Positions 1-10,004 of a stretch of DNA of 40,335 bases are shown here, piece after piece (positions within the stretch are counted from its first letter, which is position 1; every line of letters starts with the position of its first letter). The notes under the pieces are model-generated. The model had not been told where the DNA came from and did no database searches. It saw only the letters and a program-made list of their open reading frames with translations. The position numbers were made by a program, and so were the translations under genes. This DNA is from Opitutia bacterium (lineage in GTDB: Bacteria; Verrucomicrobiota; Verrucomicrobiia; Opitutales; Opitutaceae), in NCBI GenBank assembly GCA_016199925.1, contig JACQFT010000040.1:1-40335 (forward strand). Direction: 5' to 3'.

Positions 1-39
1 AAAAATTCCAAACAGCTTCTACCGCCGCCGATTTAATCA

Positions 40-69
40 TTGCCAAGCAACGCAACGGGCCGGTAGGAG
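40..69 (+). promoter_or_regulatory. candidate promoter for bamA-ompH
   Basis: A TTGCCA hexamer (40-45) and TAGGAG (64-69) are separated by 18 bases and lie about 37 bases before the bamA start. The -35 is TTGC-type rather than TTGACA, as at several other gene starts in this window. This is pattern matching only; no transcription start is known, and the operon may begin upstream of the window. Confidence 0.25.
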
Positions 70-105
70 AATTAAAACTAACTTTCCTTCAAGAGATTAC
101 GCGCT

Positions 106-2460
106 TTGAAAACTTCACTCCCTAGCCCGGTGATCCGGGCTTTTTCAGTCATTGTCTTCGCGCTGGCCGCCTTCACCGGCGTCTTCGCCCAAACCCCGGG
201 GCCGAGCCAGCCGCCGGGGCCCGTCACGAAGATCGGCACGGTGACCGTGAAGTTTGTCGGCGTGGCCAACGTCAGCGAGCAGATCGTGCGCGCCAACATG
301 GCCGTGCGCGAAGGCGCCGATCTCGACGAGGCCGTCATCGACCGCGACATCCGTTCCCTCTACAAGACCGGCCTGTTCGAGTTCATCGAGGTCAAGCGCG
401 AGGCGCTGCCGGGCAACATCGTGAACCTCGTCGTCGAGGTCACGCCGAAGTTCCGCGTGCTCTCCGTCCACTACGAAGGCAATCGCGCGGTAAAGAACCG
501 CCGGCTGGCGAAAGAAGTGAAAACCGTCGCGAACGGGGCGCTCGACGAACGCCAGGTAAAGACCGACTCGGAGAAGATTTTCGAGTATTACCAGAAGGAA
601 GGCTACAACCAGGCGCAGGTGACCTACGCGATCGACCGCAACCGCAGCACCGGATTCGGCGTGGTGACGTTCAAGATTCACGAGGGCGCCAAGGTGCGCA
701 TCAGCTCGATCAAGTTTGTCGGCAACGACCATGTGAAAGCCCGCAAACTCAAAAAGGAGATGGAGACCAGCACCTGGCATCCGTTTTCGTGGCTGACCGG
801 CGGCGGCCGCTTCAAGGACGACAAATTCGAGGAGGACCTCGACAAGCTGCGCGACTACTACAAGGAGCAGGGCTACCTCGACGCGGAGATCGCCGAGGAC
901 AAAGTCAGTTTCGACTATCCGACCCCGGGCAAGCTCGTCATCACCATCCGCGTGAACGAGGGCCGCCGTTACCGCGTCGGCGACATCAGTTTCTCCGGCA
1001 ACAAACTTTACCCCGAGTCGCTGCTGCGCCTGCTCCAGAAGCAGAAGAAAGGCACGGTCTTCGTCCCGTCGAAACTCGACAAGGACGTGGAGACCCTCGA
1101 GGACTTCTACGGCCGCGACGGCTACCTCGACACCCGCGTGCGTCTGGTCCGCAAGCCCAACCTGAAGACCGGTAACATCGACGTCGAATACCAGATCAAC
1201 GAGAGCGAGAAGTTCCAGGTCGAGTCGATCAACATCGAGGGCAACACCAAGACGAAGAGCATCGTCATCATCCGCGAACTGGTCCTCGGCCCCGGCGACG
1301 TGTTCGACTCGGTGCGCATGAAGATCAGCAAGGCGCGCCTCGAGAACTCGCGCTTCTTCGACGACGTCAACGTGACGCCCGAGTCCACCAACATCCCCGG
1401 CCGCCGCAACCTGAAGGTGGCCGTCAAGGAGGCCCGCACCGGCAACCTGACCTTCGGCGCCGGCTTCAGCTCGCTCGAACGCGCCGTCATCTTCACCGAG
1501 GTCACCCAGTCCAACTTCGACCTCTTCAACCGCCGCTCCTTTTTCCAGGGCGCCGGCCAGAAGTTCCGCCTCCGCCTCCAGCTCGGCTCCCGCTCCAGCG
1601 AAGTCGTGCTGGCCTTCGAGGAGCCGTGGCTCTTCCAGCGCGAACTCGCCCTCGGTTTCCAGGTCTTCCGCACGACCTCCAATTTCAACAGCGCCTTCTA
1701 CGAGGAGATCCGCACCGGCGGCCAGATCTATCTTCGCAAACGCCTCTTCGAGCTCGTCGAGGGCACGCTCACCTACACCTACGAGATCGTCGACATCAAG
1801 AACGTCGACCCGAACGCCTCCTCCCAGATTCTCGCGCAGGCCGGCCAGACGAAAATCTCGAAGCTCGGCTTCTCGCTCCTGCGGGACACGCGCGACAAGA
1901 TCGTCAACACCACCAGCGGCAACCGCATGGAGTTCATCACCGAGGTCGCCGGCGGGCCGCTGAGCGGCGACGTGAACTACTACCGGCTCGAGACGAAAGG
2001 CTCGCAGTTCCTGCCGGTCTTCGAGTTCCAGCAGCAGGTCATCGCCTTCATCGGCCGCGCCGGCGTCGTCGAGAACTTCGGCAAGAGCCGGGCCGTGCCG
2101 TTCTTCGACCAATACTTCCTCGGCGGCCCGCAGACGCTGCGGGGTTTTGAGTTCCGCGAAGTCGGCCCCAAGAACACCCTCGGCGAGCCGATCGGCGGCA
2201 AGAGCTACGGCTTCTTCAGCGCCGAGTATTCGTTCGACGTCGTGAAGCCGATCCGCTTCGCCGTCTTCTATGATGCCGGTTTCGTCAACACCGACGCCTA
2301 CGATTTCAATCCGCGCGACTTCAACGACAACTTCGGCTTCGGCCTGCGCCTCTTCGTCGCCGGCGCGCCCTTGAGCCTCGATTTCGGCATCCCGCTCACC
2401 TCCGACAAATTCAACAAAAAGGGGAGTCAGTTCAACTTCTCCTTCGGCACCCGTTTCTAA
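106..2460 (+). CDS. bamA: outer membrane protein assembly factor BamA (Omp85 family)
   Basis: BamA is the central subunit of the BAM complex, which folds and inserts beta-barrel proteins into the outer membrane. The 784-residue product has a signal peptide (about 1-29, ending near VFAQ), repeated POTRA domains through about residue 430, and a C-terminal 16-strand barrel. The barrel carries the family LRGF motif (in GGPQTLRGF, about residue 680) and ends in a terminal phenylalanine, as expected for an outer membrane barrel. Length matches the usual 750-850 residues. The start is TTG at 106: an in-frame stop at 79-81 excludes any earlier start, and AAGAGA at 91-96 is a plausible weak ribosome site. 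It lies 18 bases before ompH, and the bamA-skp/ompH-lpxD order is a classical envelope-biogenesis cluster, which supports the call. Confidence 0.96.
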   Translation: MKTSLPSPVIRAFSVIVFALAAFTGVFAQTPGPSQPPGPVTKIGTVTVKFVGVANVSEQIVRANMAVREGADLDEAVIDRDIRSLYKTGLFEFIEVKREALPGNIVNLVVEVTPKFRVLSVHYEGNRAVKNRRLAKEVKTVANGALDERQVKTDSEKIFEYYQKEGYNQAQVTYAIDRNRSTGFGVVTFKIHEGAKVRISSIKFVGNDHVKARKLKKEMETSTWHPFSWLTGGGRFKDDKFEEDLDKLRDYYKEQGYLDAEIAEDKVSFDYPTPGKLVITIRVNEGRRYRVGDISFSGNKLYPESLLRLLQKQKKGTVFVPSKLDKDVETLEDFYGRDGYLDTRVRLVRKPNLKTGNIDVEYQINESEKFQVESINIEGNTKTKSIVIIRELVLGPGDVFDSVRMKISKARLENSRFFDDVNVTPESTNIPGRRNLKVAVKEARTGNLTFGAGFSSLERAVIFTEVTQSNFDLFNRRSFFQGAGQKFRLRLQLGSRSSEVVLAFEEPWLFQRELALGFQVFRTTSNFNSAFYEEIRTGGQIYLRKRLFELVEGTLTYTYEIVDIKNVDPNASSQILAQAGQTKISKLGFSLLRDTRDKIVNTTSGNRMEFITEVAGGPLSGDVNYYRLETKGSQFLPVFEFQQQVIAFIGRAGVVENFGKSRAVPFFDQYFLGGPQTLRGFEFREVGPKNTLGEPIGGKSYGFFSAEYSFDVVKPIRFAVFYDAGFVNTDAYDFNPRDFNDNFGFGLRLFVAGAPLSLDFGIPLTSDKFNKKGSQFNFSFGTRF

Positions 2461-2478
2461 TCCGCAACCTCCCATCCT

Positions 2479-3174
2479 ATGAATAAAATCATCCGCACCC
2501 TTCTCGGCCTGTTCGCCCTCGGCGCCGTCACCACGGCGTTGCAGGCCCAGCCGGCCATCAAACTCGTCACCGTCGACGTGATGTCGCTGTTCGACAAACA
2601 CTACAAGACGGAGGAGGCCAACGCGAAGTTCAACGACGCCGCGCAGAAGGCCCAGGAACAGCTCGACGAGCTCAACAAGAAAATCCAGGGCGTCGCCGAC
2701 GAATACAAGGAGCTGATGGAGCAGTCCAAGAACGCGATGCTCACGCCCGACGCCCAAAAGCAGAAAGCGGAAGAGGCTCAAAAGAAGATCGAGGAGTTCC
2801 AGCGCATGCAGGCCGAGGCCCAGAATTTCCGCGCCAACACCCAGCGCTCGCTCCAGCAGCGCGTGAAGACCCACCGCGACCTCCTCCTCGAGGAGATCAG
2901 CAAGGTCGTCACCGACATCGCCAAGCGCAAAGGCGCCACGCTCATTCTCGACCGCTCGGGCCCGAGCCTGCTCGGCATCCCGACCGTGATCTATTCGGAC
3001 CCCGCCTACGACATCACCGAGGAAGTCGCCAAGGAGATTAACAAGGACCGTCCGCCGGCCCCTCCCGCCGCGCCCGCCGCCACGCCGACGCCCGCGCCGG
3101 CCGCCACCGCGCCCGCGCCGCAGTTCACGGTCCCGAACGTCTCGCCGAAACCGGCCGACCCCAAGAAGCCGTAA
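2479..3174 (+). CDS. OmpH/Skp-family periplasmic chaperone
   Basis: Skp/OmpH proteins are trimeric periplasmic chaperones that hold unfolded outer membrane proteins for BamA. The 231-residue product has a signal peptide (about 1-24, cleavage after LQAQ), then a long charged coiled-coil region (about 45-150, rich in K, E and Q) and a conserved C-terminal body section near residues 150-190 (LILDRSG, DITEEV). The last 40 residues are an Ala/Pro-rich tail not needed for the fold and variable in the family. It is co-transcribed with bamA and closed by the terminator that follows, so the chaperone and its client receptor share one transcript. Confidence 0.9.
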   Translation: MNKIIRTLLGLFALGAVTTALQAQPAIKLVTVDVMSLFDKHYKTEEANAKFNDAAQKAQEQLDELNKKIQGVADEYKELMEQSKNAMLTPDAQKQKAEEAQKKIEEFQRMQAEAQNFRANTQRSLQQRVKTHRDLLLEEISKVVTDIAKRKGATLILDRSGPSLLGIPTVIYSDPAYDITEEVAKEINKDRPPAPPAAPAATPTPAPAATAPAPQFTVPNVSPKPADPKKP

Positions 3175-3186
3175 CTGCTCTTGCCC

Positions 3187-3217
3187 AGCCCTGTTCAACT
3201 GAACGGGGCTTTTTTTG
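3187..3217 (+). terminator. Rho-independent terminator after bamA-ompH
   Basis: An 11-bp stem (3187-3197 with 3200-3210, one G-U pair) closes on a two-base loop and is followed by seven T residues. It sits 12 bases after the ompH stop. It also shows that a longer in-frame reading of the next gene, beginning at TTG 3181, is not its real start. Confidence 0.88.
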
Positions 3218-3297
3218 GCTCCGGCTCATGCCCCCGCGCCCTCCCGCCCACGCCCGCCTCCGGGGCTGAGCCGCCGAGCCGGCCCGCCTCCCCCGCC

Positions 3298-4329
3298 ATG
3301 CAGGTCGCCTACACCTCCGCCGACATCGTCGCCATCGTCACGCCGCAGCGCACCGCCGGCGCGACCGACCAGACGATTCGCGACATCGCGGGGCTCGGCG
3401 CCGCCGGGGCGGGCGACCTGTCGTTCCTCGGCAACGCCAAATACAAGGCCGAGGTCGCGGCCAGCAGGGCTTCGGTCCTCCTCCTGCCGTTGGACTACGC
3501 CGGCGAGCCGGCCGCGAACCAGCTTTACCTGTTCGTCGAGAATCCCTCCGTGGCGCTGGCGCGCGTCTGCGCCCGCATCGAGCAATTGCTCTGGCCCAAG
3601 CCGCCCGCCGGCATCCATCCCAGCGCGGTGGTCGCGCCGACCGCACGCGTCGCGCCGACCGCCTGCATCGGGCCGCTGTGCGTCGTGGAGGCCGGCGCCG
3701 TGGTCGGCGAGGGCGTCTTCGCGCAGGCCTCCGTCTTCATCGGCCGGGGGGCGCAGATCGGCCGCGATTGCTGGCTGTTGCCCGGCGTCGTGGTCGGCGC
3801 CGAGTGCGTGCTCGGGGCGCGTGTGCGCCTCCAGCCGGGCGTGATCATCGGCTCCGACGGCTTCGGCTACGAATTCGTCAAAGGCCGCCACGAAAAAGTC
3901 CCGCAGGTCGGCCATGTCGTCCTCGGCGACGACGTCGAGATCGGAGCCAACTCCACCGTCGACCGCGCGCGTTTCAGCCGGACCGTGATCGGGGAGGGCA
4001 CCAAGATCGACAACCTCGTGCAGGTCGCGCACAACGTCGTCATCGGCCGGCACTGCATCCTCTGCGCGCAGGTGGGCGTCTCCGGCAGCACGACAATCGA
4101 GGATTATGTCATCCTCGGCGGCCAGACCGGCGTCGGCGGCCACATCACCATCGGCAAGGGCACCAAAGCCGGCGGCCAGACCGGCATCGGCTCGAGCGTG
4201 GCGCCCGGCAGTTACCTGAACGGCACGCCGGCCTTGCCCTATCTGCTGGAGCGCCGGCTGCAGATTCTGCACCAGCGGTTGCCCGACCTTTTCAAGCGCG
4301 TCGAGATTCTGGAGCAGAAAGCAAAATAA
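3298..4329 (+). CDS. lpxD: UDP-3-O-(3-hydroxyacyl)glucosamine N-acyltransferase LpxD
   Basis: LpxD adds the second (N-linked) hydroxyacyl chain in lipid A synthesis, using acyl-ACP, at the cytoplasmic face of the inner membrane. The 343-residue protein has the N-terminal uridine-binding domain (about 1-100, with [10 protein letters not shown]), many hexapeptide repeats that form a left-handed beta helix (about 105-310), and a C-terminal helix ending in LEQKAK. His245 in the motif QVAHNVVIG matches the catalytic histidine of E. coli LpxD. ATG 3298 is chosen because the frame extends upstream to 3181 only by running through the ompH terminator; from 3298 the length fits the family (about 340). 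Its place after bamA-ompH is the common gram-negative order, although here the terminator suggests separate transcription. Confidence 0.95.
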   Translation: MQVAYTSADIVAIVTPQRTAGATDQTIRDIAGLGAAGAGDLSFLGNAKYKAEVAASRASVLLLPLDYAGEPAANQLYLFVENPSVALARVCARIEQLLWPKPPAGIHPSAVVAPTARVAPTACIGPLCVVEAGAVVGEGVFAQASVFIGRGAQIGRDCWLLPGVVVGAECVLGARVRLQPGVIIGSDGFGYEFVKGRHEKVPQVGHVVLGDDVEIGANSTVDRARFSRTVIGEGTKIDNLVQVAHNVVIGRHCILCAQVGVSGSTTIEDYVILGGQTGVGGHITIGKGTKAGGQTGIGSSVAPGSYLNGTPALPYLLERRLQILHQRLPDLFKRVEILEQKAK

Positions 4330-4369
4330 TCTTCCTCATGCTTCCAATCTCGTCTAGCACGCGGAGCCC

Positions 4370-5317
4370 ATGAGGGACACCAAGCTGAAAATTTTCTCGG
4401 GAACCTCCAACCGCACCCTGGCGGAGGAGATTTGCAAAAGCATCGGCGTGCCCTTGGGCGAGGCCACCGTCACCTGTTTCCCGGACGGCGAGTCGTTCGT
4501 GAAGATCAACGAGAACATCCGCGGCACCGACGTGAACATCATCCAGTCGACCTGCCCGCCGACCAACCATCACCTGATGGAGATGCTGATCATGATCGAC
4601 GCCGCCAAGCGCGCCTCGGCGCAGCGCATCACGGCCGTCATCCCGTTCTACGGCTACGCCCGCCAGGACCGCAAAGACCAGCCCCGCGTGCCGATCACCG
4701 CCAAGCTCGTTGCCAATCTCCTCGTCGCCGCCGGCGCGAACCGCGTGCTCACGATGGATCTCCACAGCCAGCAGATCCAGGGCTTCTTCGACATCCCCGT
4801 CGACCACCTCTACGCCTCGCCCGTTTTCTTCCAATACCTCGCGACCAAGCGTTACAACAACCTCGTCGTCTGCTCGCCCGATGTCGGCGGCATGAAGATG
4901 GCGTCCGCCTACGCCGACGTCCTCGGCGCCTCCCTCGGCATGGTCGCCAAGAAGCGCACCAGCGCCACCACCGTCGAGGCCATCAACATCGTCGGCGAGG
5001 TCAAGGGCTGCGACGTCCTCCTCGTGGACGACATCACCGAGACCGCCGGCACCCTCACCGCCGCCGCCAAGATCCTCCGCGAACACGGCGCCACCAGCGT
5101 GCGCGCCGCCGTCAGCCACTGCGTGCTCAACGAGGTCGCCTACGAGCGCCTCAAAGGCGGCCTGATCGACGAGCTCATCACCACCAACTCCGTGCCCATC
5201 GACCCCCGCGGCCTGCCCATCACGGTCCTCAACATCGCGCCGCTCCTCGGCGAGGCCATCCTCCGCATCAACAGCAACGAGAGCGTCACCAGCCTTTTTC
5301 GCATCAAAGGCTTCTGA
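4370..5317 (+). CDS. prs: ribose-phosphate pyrophosphokinase (PRPP synthase)
   Basis: This enzyme makes PRPP from ribose 5-phosphate and ATP for nucleotide, His and Trp synthesis. All 315 residues align with the class I family by eye: an N-terminal FSGTSNRTLAEEI segment, the FPDGE segment (37-41), YARQDRK (96-102), the metal/ATP motif DLHSQQIQGFF (130-140), a flexible KKR loop (194-196), and the PRPP-binding loop VDDITETAGT (219-228). In the last motif the usual second Asp is Glu, a conservative change. ATG 4370 follows a short gap after lpxD; a TAGCAC at about 4357 could be a -10 element. Prs supplies the substrate of PyrE, encoded 1.6 kb downstream on the opposite strand. Confidence 0.96.
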   Translation: MRDTKLKIFSGTSNRTLAEEICKSIGVPLGEATVTCFPDGESFVKINENIRGTDVNIIQSTCPPTNHHLMEMLIMIDAAKRASAQRITAVIPFYGYARQDRKDQPRVPITAKLVANLLVAAGANRVLTMDLHSQQIQGFFDIPVDHLYASPVFFQYLATKRYNNLVVCSPDVGGMKMASAYADVLGASLGMVAKKRTSATTVEAINIVGEVKGCDVLLVDDITETAGTLTAAAKILREHGATSVRAAVSHCVLNEVAYERLKGGLIDELITTNSVPIDPRGLPITVLNIAPLLGEAILRINSNESVTSLFRIKGF

Positions 5318-5322
5318 GCGGT

Positions 5323-5350
5323 TTGCGGAACCGCCCGGGCGCGCTAGTGT
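5323..5350 (+). promoter_or_regulatory. candidate promoter for the HtrA/DegP gene
   Basis: TTGCGG (5323-5328) and TAGTGT (5345-5350) are spaced by 16 bases, 35 bases ahead of the proposed ATG. The -35 hexamer lies in the loop and right arm of a small hairpin (GCGGTT with AACCGC) just after the prs stop, so the same stretch could attenuate prs read-through. Sequence pattern only. Confidence 0.3.
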
Positions 5351-5384
5351 CTGTCCCGAGCTTCCTCTCCCTATGCCTCTCCCT

Positions 5385-6800
<1,416 letters not shown>

Positions 6801-6820
6801 CCGGCGTTTCGATTTTGGAG

Positions 6821-6877
6821 CCGGGGCGCCCCCGCCCCGGACGACGGGGCGAAACGCGGCGAGGAAGCCGCGTCCCC
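6821..6877. repeat. two adjacent REP-like hairpins between convergent degP and pyrE
   Basis: The first hairpin is CCGGGGC (6821-6827) paired with GCCCCGG (6834-6840) around a six-base loop. The second is ACGCGGC (6854-6860) with GCCGCGT (6867-6873) around GAGGAA, extended by GGGG (6846-6849) against CCCC (6874-6877). Neither has a T-tract, so they look more like interspersed palindromes than classical terminators, though they may stop transcription from both sides. Confidence 0.6.
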
Positions 6878-6893
6878 GGTGCAATCTCCGGCC

Positions 6894-7463
6894 TCAGCTC
6901 CCCGGCTTCGTCGCCGGGATTTTCGCCAAGGCCTCCGGCACTTGGTCGGCCGGATAGGTTGGGAAACTGAGCTCGAGCAGCGAGTAGCAGGGCACCGCGA
7001 ACTTCGCCTGCCCGGCGCTGCGATCAACCAGCACGGCGACGCCCACGCAGTGCCCGCCCGCCTGCCGGATGATGTCGAGGCATTCCTGCACGCGTCCGCC
7101 GCGGGTGATCACATCCTCGACCACCAGCACCTTTTCGCCGGGCTTCAACGTAAACCCCCGCCGCAGCACGAGCACGTTGTTTTCCTTCTCGGCAAAAAGA
7201 TAGCGGCACTTGGCCTGCCGCGCGACTTCCTGCCCGATCACGAGCCCGCCCATGCCCGGTGCCAGCACCGTGGCGAACTCCAGGCCGCCGAGCAGGGCGT
7301 GCAGCAGCGCGCCGAGGCGCCCGACCTCCGGCATATGCTGGCACACCTGCGCGCACTGGAAAAAATGCCCGCTGTGCAACCCCGACCGGAGCACGAAATG
7401 CCCCTGCAAAAGCGCCCGCGTGCGCGTGAAAATCTCGATCACCTCCTGTTGAACGGCGTCCAT
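6894..7463 (-). CDS. pyrE: orotate phosphoribosyltransferase
   Basis: PyrE converts orotate and PRPP to orotidine monophosphate in pyrimidine synthesis. The 189-residue product carries the PRPP-binding signature VVEDVITRGG (114-123), a catalytic-loop region with basic residues (AEKENN, 91-96, and the following RR), and the N-terminal segment FVLRSGLHSGHFFQC (about 23-37) typical of the shorter, bacterial/archaeal OPRTase type. The length is near the 180-215 usual for the family. The gene is transcribed toward degP and away from the MBL-fold gene, so the 150-base interval 7464-7613 must hold divergent promoters. Confidence 0.93.
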   Translation of the reverse strand: MDAVQQEVIEIFTRTRALLQGHFVLRSGLHSGHFFQCAQVCQHMPEVGRLGALLHALLGGLEFATVLAPGMGGLVIGQEVARQAKCRYLFAEKENNVLVLRRGFTLKPGEKVLVVEDVITRGGRVQECLDIIRQAGGHCVGVAVLVDRSAGQAKFAVPCYSLLELSFPTYPADQVPEALAKIPATKPGS

Positions 7464-7613
7464 GGCGCAAAAACGCTGTGGCCTTCGCTCCGAAAAAGGA
7501 AATCATTTTTCTCGCCCCGACTTCGTTCCCCGCGCGAGCCGGGGCCCGGCCCCGGGCGGCCGACGGACCACAACGGCGCGCTCAACTTTTCCCTCTCCCC
7601 GGCCCTTATCCCC

Positions 7614-8465
7614 ATGCCCCCTGCCCACGACAAACCGGCACTGGAAGACGACCTCGGCGACGTGCTCGAAAAAGCCGTGCGGCACGCGGCGCTGGGCTTG
7701 GACGCCGTCGCGCAACAAAGCGGCGTCGACCTCGGGCGGATCAAGGACGCCCTCGACTATCGCTCGGAACTGACGGTCGCCGAACTCGGCGCCCTCGCCC
7801 GCCTGCTGCGGCTGAACGAGGTCGGTCTCTGCGCCTTGGCGAGCGAGCGGTATCCGTTGCCGGCCGCGACGGCGCTGCCATTTTGCCTGCACCCGTTGCG
7901 GATGCCCTTCGGCGTCGGGGTGGCGAACGCCTACCTCTGCACACTGCCCGGCTGCGACAGCGGCGTGCTCTTCGACACCGGGGCGAGCCACGCCGAATTG
8001 CACCGGGCCTGGCCGGCGAAGATCACGCGGCTGGACGCCGTCTTTGTGACCCATTACGAGGCCGAGCACATCGGCGGGTTGGGCACTGTGTTGCAGGAAT
8101 CCGAGCTGGGGCACTTCTACGGACCGCCGACCGGCCGCTGGGCCCTGTGCCGCGGGGTGGGCGAAGGGCAGGGCGTCGAAGTCGGCGGCCTCACGGTCAC
8201 CGCGCTGCACACGCCCGGCCACGCGCCCGAGCACAATTGTTACCGGGTCGAGCGGTCCGGCCGCGCCCAGGCCGGGCAGGTGCTGATCTCTGGCGACTTG
8301 ATTTTCGCGGGCTCGCTAGGTGGCGGCTACTATTGCTGCCAGCGCCAGCTCATGCATGCCCGGCGGGTGCTCGACGGTTTGCCGGGCGACACGATCATCG
8401 CCCCCGGCCACGGCCCGTTGACGACGGCGGAGAACGAGCGGCGATTCAATCCCTTCCTGGTCTGA
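7614..8465 (+). CDS. HTH plus metallo-beta-lactamase-fold protein with altered metal motif
   Basis: The 283-residue product joins an N-terminal helix-turn-helix-like segment (about 15-80; LDAVAQQSGVDLGRIKDAL resembles XRE/Cro folds) to a metallo-beta-lactamase-fold hydrolase domain (about 95-283). The normal HxHxDH signature is here HYEAEH (147-152), so the second His and the Asp are both Glu; the other ligands His203 (HTPGH), Asp228 (SGDLIF) and His266 (PGHGP) are kept. MBL-fold hydrolases cover glyoxalase II, persulfide dioxygenase, lactonases and nucleases; the substrate here cannot be read. The frame is open far upstream across pyrE, but ATG 7614 is chosen because it starts just after the divergent intergenic region. 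No signal peptide is visible. Confidence 0.75.
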   Translation: MPPAHDKPALEDDLGDVLEKAVRHAALGLDAVAQQSGVDLGRIKDALDYRSELTVAELGALARLLRLNEVGLCALASERYPLPAATALPFCLHPLRMPFGVGVANAYLCTLPGCDSGVLFDTGASHAELHRAWPAKITRLDAVFVTHYEAEHIGGLGTVLQESELGHFYGPPTGRWALCRGVGEGQGVEVGGLTVTALHTPGHAPEHNCYRVERSGRAQAGQVLISGDLIFAGSLGGGYYCCQRQLMHARRVLDGLPGDTIIAPGHGPLTTAENERRFNPFLV

Positions 8466-8469
8466 AAAA

Positions 8470-8546
<77 letters not shown>

Positions 8547-8828
8547 ACAGCGTTCGGCCCCACGGCCGGAAAAGGACGGCTAACAAACGTGACGGACCCG
8601 GGGGTAGCAAACAAAATCTGCTGAAATTCTCGGCGTCGCCCGCCGCGACCGCGCGGGCGCAAAAATCTCCGGCGCAAGTGCCGGGGAAGTTGGTCCAGAC
8701 CGCTTCGCTCCGAATTGGTGGGCACGGCCCCGGTCGCGAACTCTTCCGCCCAACGTCGCGGGCAGCTCGCGCCCACGGCCATCCGTCCAGCCGGGGCAAA
8801 CTTCGGGGGATCGGGAGCCACCGGGCAT
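8547..8828. other. non-coding stretch between tRNA-Pro and the coiled-coil operon terminator
   Basis: About 280 GC-rich bases. I see no convincing gene: frames here are short, arginine/proline-rich and lack a recognisable start. A small hairpin CCGGC/GCCGG occurs near 8668. The minus-strand promoter of tRNA-Pro should lie just to the right of 8546, but I could not identify a clear -10/-35 pair. Confidence 0.4.
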
Positions 8829-8854
8829 AAAAAAGCCGCGTCGCAGACGCGGCT
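8829..8854 (-). terminator. Rho-independent terminator of the exbB operon
   Basis: On the minus strand a perfect 9-bp stem (AGCCGCGTC with GACGCGGCT, loop TGC) is followed by a T6 run (8834-8829, sharing one base with the stem). It lies 24 bases after the last stop codon of the minus-strand operon and is one of the two strongest terminators in the window. Confidence 0.9.
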
Positions 8855-8877
8855 GGGAAGACACTGCACGCCGGCGG

Positions 8878-9408
8878 CTATTTGCTCGGCGGGGGCGGCG
8901 GCGGGATGTTGGTGAGGCTGCTCTCGCCGACTTTCTTCGCCACCATCTCGACCATGCGCTGGATCTCGAGCTCCGCATTGCGGCGTTCGATCTTGGCGCG
9001 TTCAACCTGCTTGGCCAAATCGAAGGTCTCGGTGTTGAGCTTCTCCTTGCGGTTGCGCTGCGCGTTGATCTGGAGCTCGAGGTCGGCGGCCTCCTTGGCG
9101 TATTTGTCTGTGGCGGCCGTGTTGCTGTTCACGTCCCGCGTGAGGACGTTGATGATTTCCTGATAGTCGTGCCGTTTTTTCTCTTCCTTGGCGCGGTCTT
9201 CCTCGTCGCGTTTGCGCTGACGCTCGGTGGCGTCTTCAGTCGCCTTCTTTTCGATCTCGGCCTTGCGGACGGCTTCTTCCGCATTCTTGCGGTCTTTCTC
9301 CACTTGGGCGGCGACTTCCTTCGCTTTCATTTCCTTCAACGCGCCGTTGTAGAAGAAAAGGAAAACGCCGAGCAGGGTGCCGGGGATGATGAGGTAAAAC
9401 TTGTTCAT
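8878..9408 (-). CDS. membrane-anchored coiled-coil protein, operon-terminal paralogue
   Basis: I do not recognise a named family. The 176-residue product has one hydrophobic N-terminal segment (about 4-22, FYLIIPGTLLGVFLFFYNG) and then a long, highly charged coiled coil (about 25-160) rich in K, E, R and A, ending in a proline tail (PPPPPPSK). It resembles the preceding gene product: both begin MNK(F/V)Y and share the same anchor-plus-coil layout, so they look like diverged paralogues. It is the last gene of the exbB-exbD-exbD-tonB-TPR operon, 27 bases after its paralogue. The likely topology is an N-terminal inner-membrane anchor with a periplasmic or cytoplasmic coil; a structural or bridging role with the TonB-like complex is inference from context only. 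Confidence 0.75.
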   Translation of the reverse strand: MNKFYLIIPGTLLGVFLFFYNGALKEMKAKEVAAQVEKDRKNAEEAVRKAEIEKKATEDATERQRKRDEEDRAKEEKKRHDYQEIINVLTRDVNSNTAATDKYAKEAADLELQINAQRNRKEKLNTETFDLAKQVERAKIERRNAELEIQRMVEMVAKKVGESSLTNIPPPPPPSK

Positions 9409-9435
9409 GTGGTGGGCGGTGAGGGGGTGAGTTGA

Positions 9436-9972
9436 TCAACCTTTCTTGGCCGCGGCGGCGGCTTTGGCGGCCTCGGCCGCGGCGGCCTCGGCGGCGGCCA
9501 GTTTGTCGAGCAGGTCGTAATAATATTTCGTGTTGGCTTCGGCCTGCTTGACGTAGGTCTTGAGGAAGGCCTGTTCTTCGAGGTGGCGCTTGCGCTCGTC
9601 CTCGAGTTTCTTGATGTCCTCCTGCACGACGCCCAGGTCTTTCTTGAGCCGGTCGACCTGTTCGCGGGCGCGCTTCATCTCCTCGAAGGTGCGGGTGCGC
9701 TTGTCTTCGAGATCGATCCTGGCCTGTTTCTCTTCGGCATCCTTCTTCTCCTTGGCTTCGCGCTCCAGCTTGCGCTTTTCCTGGGTGGCGATGGCGTCCT
9801 TGATGGCCTGTTCGCGCGCGGCGATGTCCTCTTGCTGCTTCTTCTTGATGGCAGCCTGTTCGGTGGCTTTGCGGGCCTCGATTTTGGCCTGATAGGTCTT
9901 GTTGAAATTCCAGTATGCGCCGCCAAAGATCAGGACGCCAAGCAGCGGGACTAGGATATAGACTTTGTTCAT
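9436..9972 (-). CDS. membrane-anchored coiled-coil protein
   Basis: This 178-residue product has a single N-terminal transmembrane segment (about 4-21, VYILVPLLGVLIFGGAYW), then an almost uninterrupted charged coiled coil (about 25-155), and an alanine-rich C-terminal tail (AAAEAAAAEAAKAAAAAKKG). No enzymatic motif is visible. The anchor and the coil parallel the downstream gene product, suggesting a pair that arose by duplication and may form a heteromeric coil. It is 32 bases after the TPR gene in the ExbB/ExbD/TonB operon. Cell-envelope coiled coils of this shape (TolA-like middle domains) can span the periplasm, but there is no TolA C-terminal domain here. Low-complexity composition makes distant homology searches unreliable. 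Confidence 0.75.
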   Translation of the reverse strand: MNKVYILVPLLGVLIFGGAYWNFNKTYQAKIEARKATEQAAIKKKQQEDIAAREQAIKDAIATQEKRKLEREAKEKKDAEEKQARIDLEDKRTRTFEEMKRAREQVDRLKKDLGVVQEDIKKLEDERKRHLEEQAFLKTYVKQAEANTKYYYDLLDKLAAAEAAAAEAAKAAAAAKKG

Positions 9973-10004
9973 GGTCGAGTTTTTCGGGAGGTAAGGTGGG
10001 TGGG

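Noticed and set aside
145-3198. 1017-codon open frame antisense to bamA and ompH
   Set aside because: Highly Val/Leu/Asp/Gly/Arg-biased translation with no domain; a shadow of the GC-rich plus-strand genes.
3181-3297. TTG start at 3181 for LpxD
   Set aside because: The extra 39 codons run through the ompH terminator and have no family match; ATG 3298 gives normal length.
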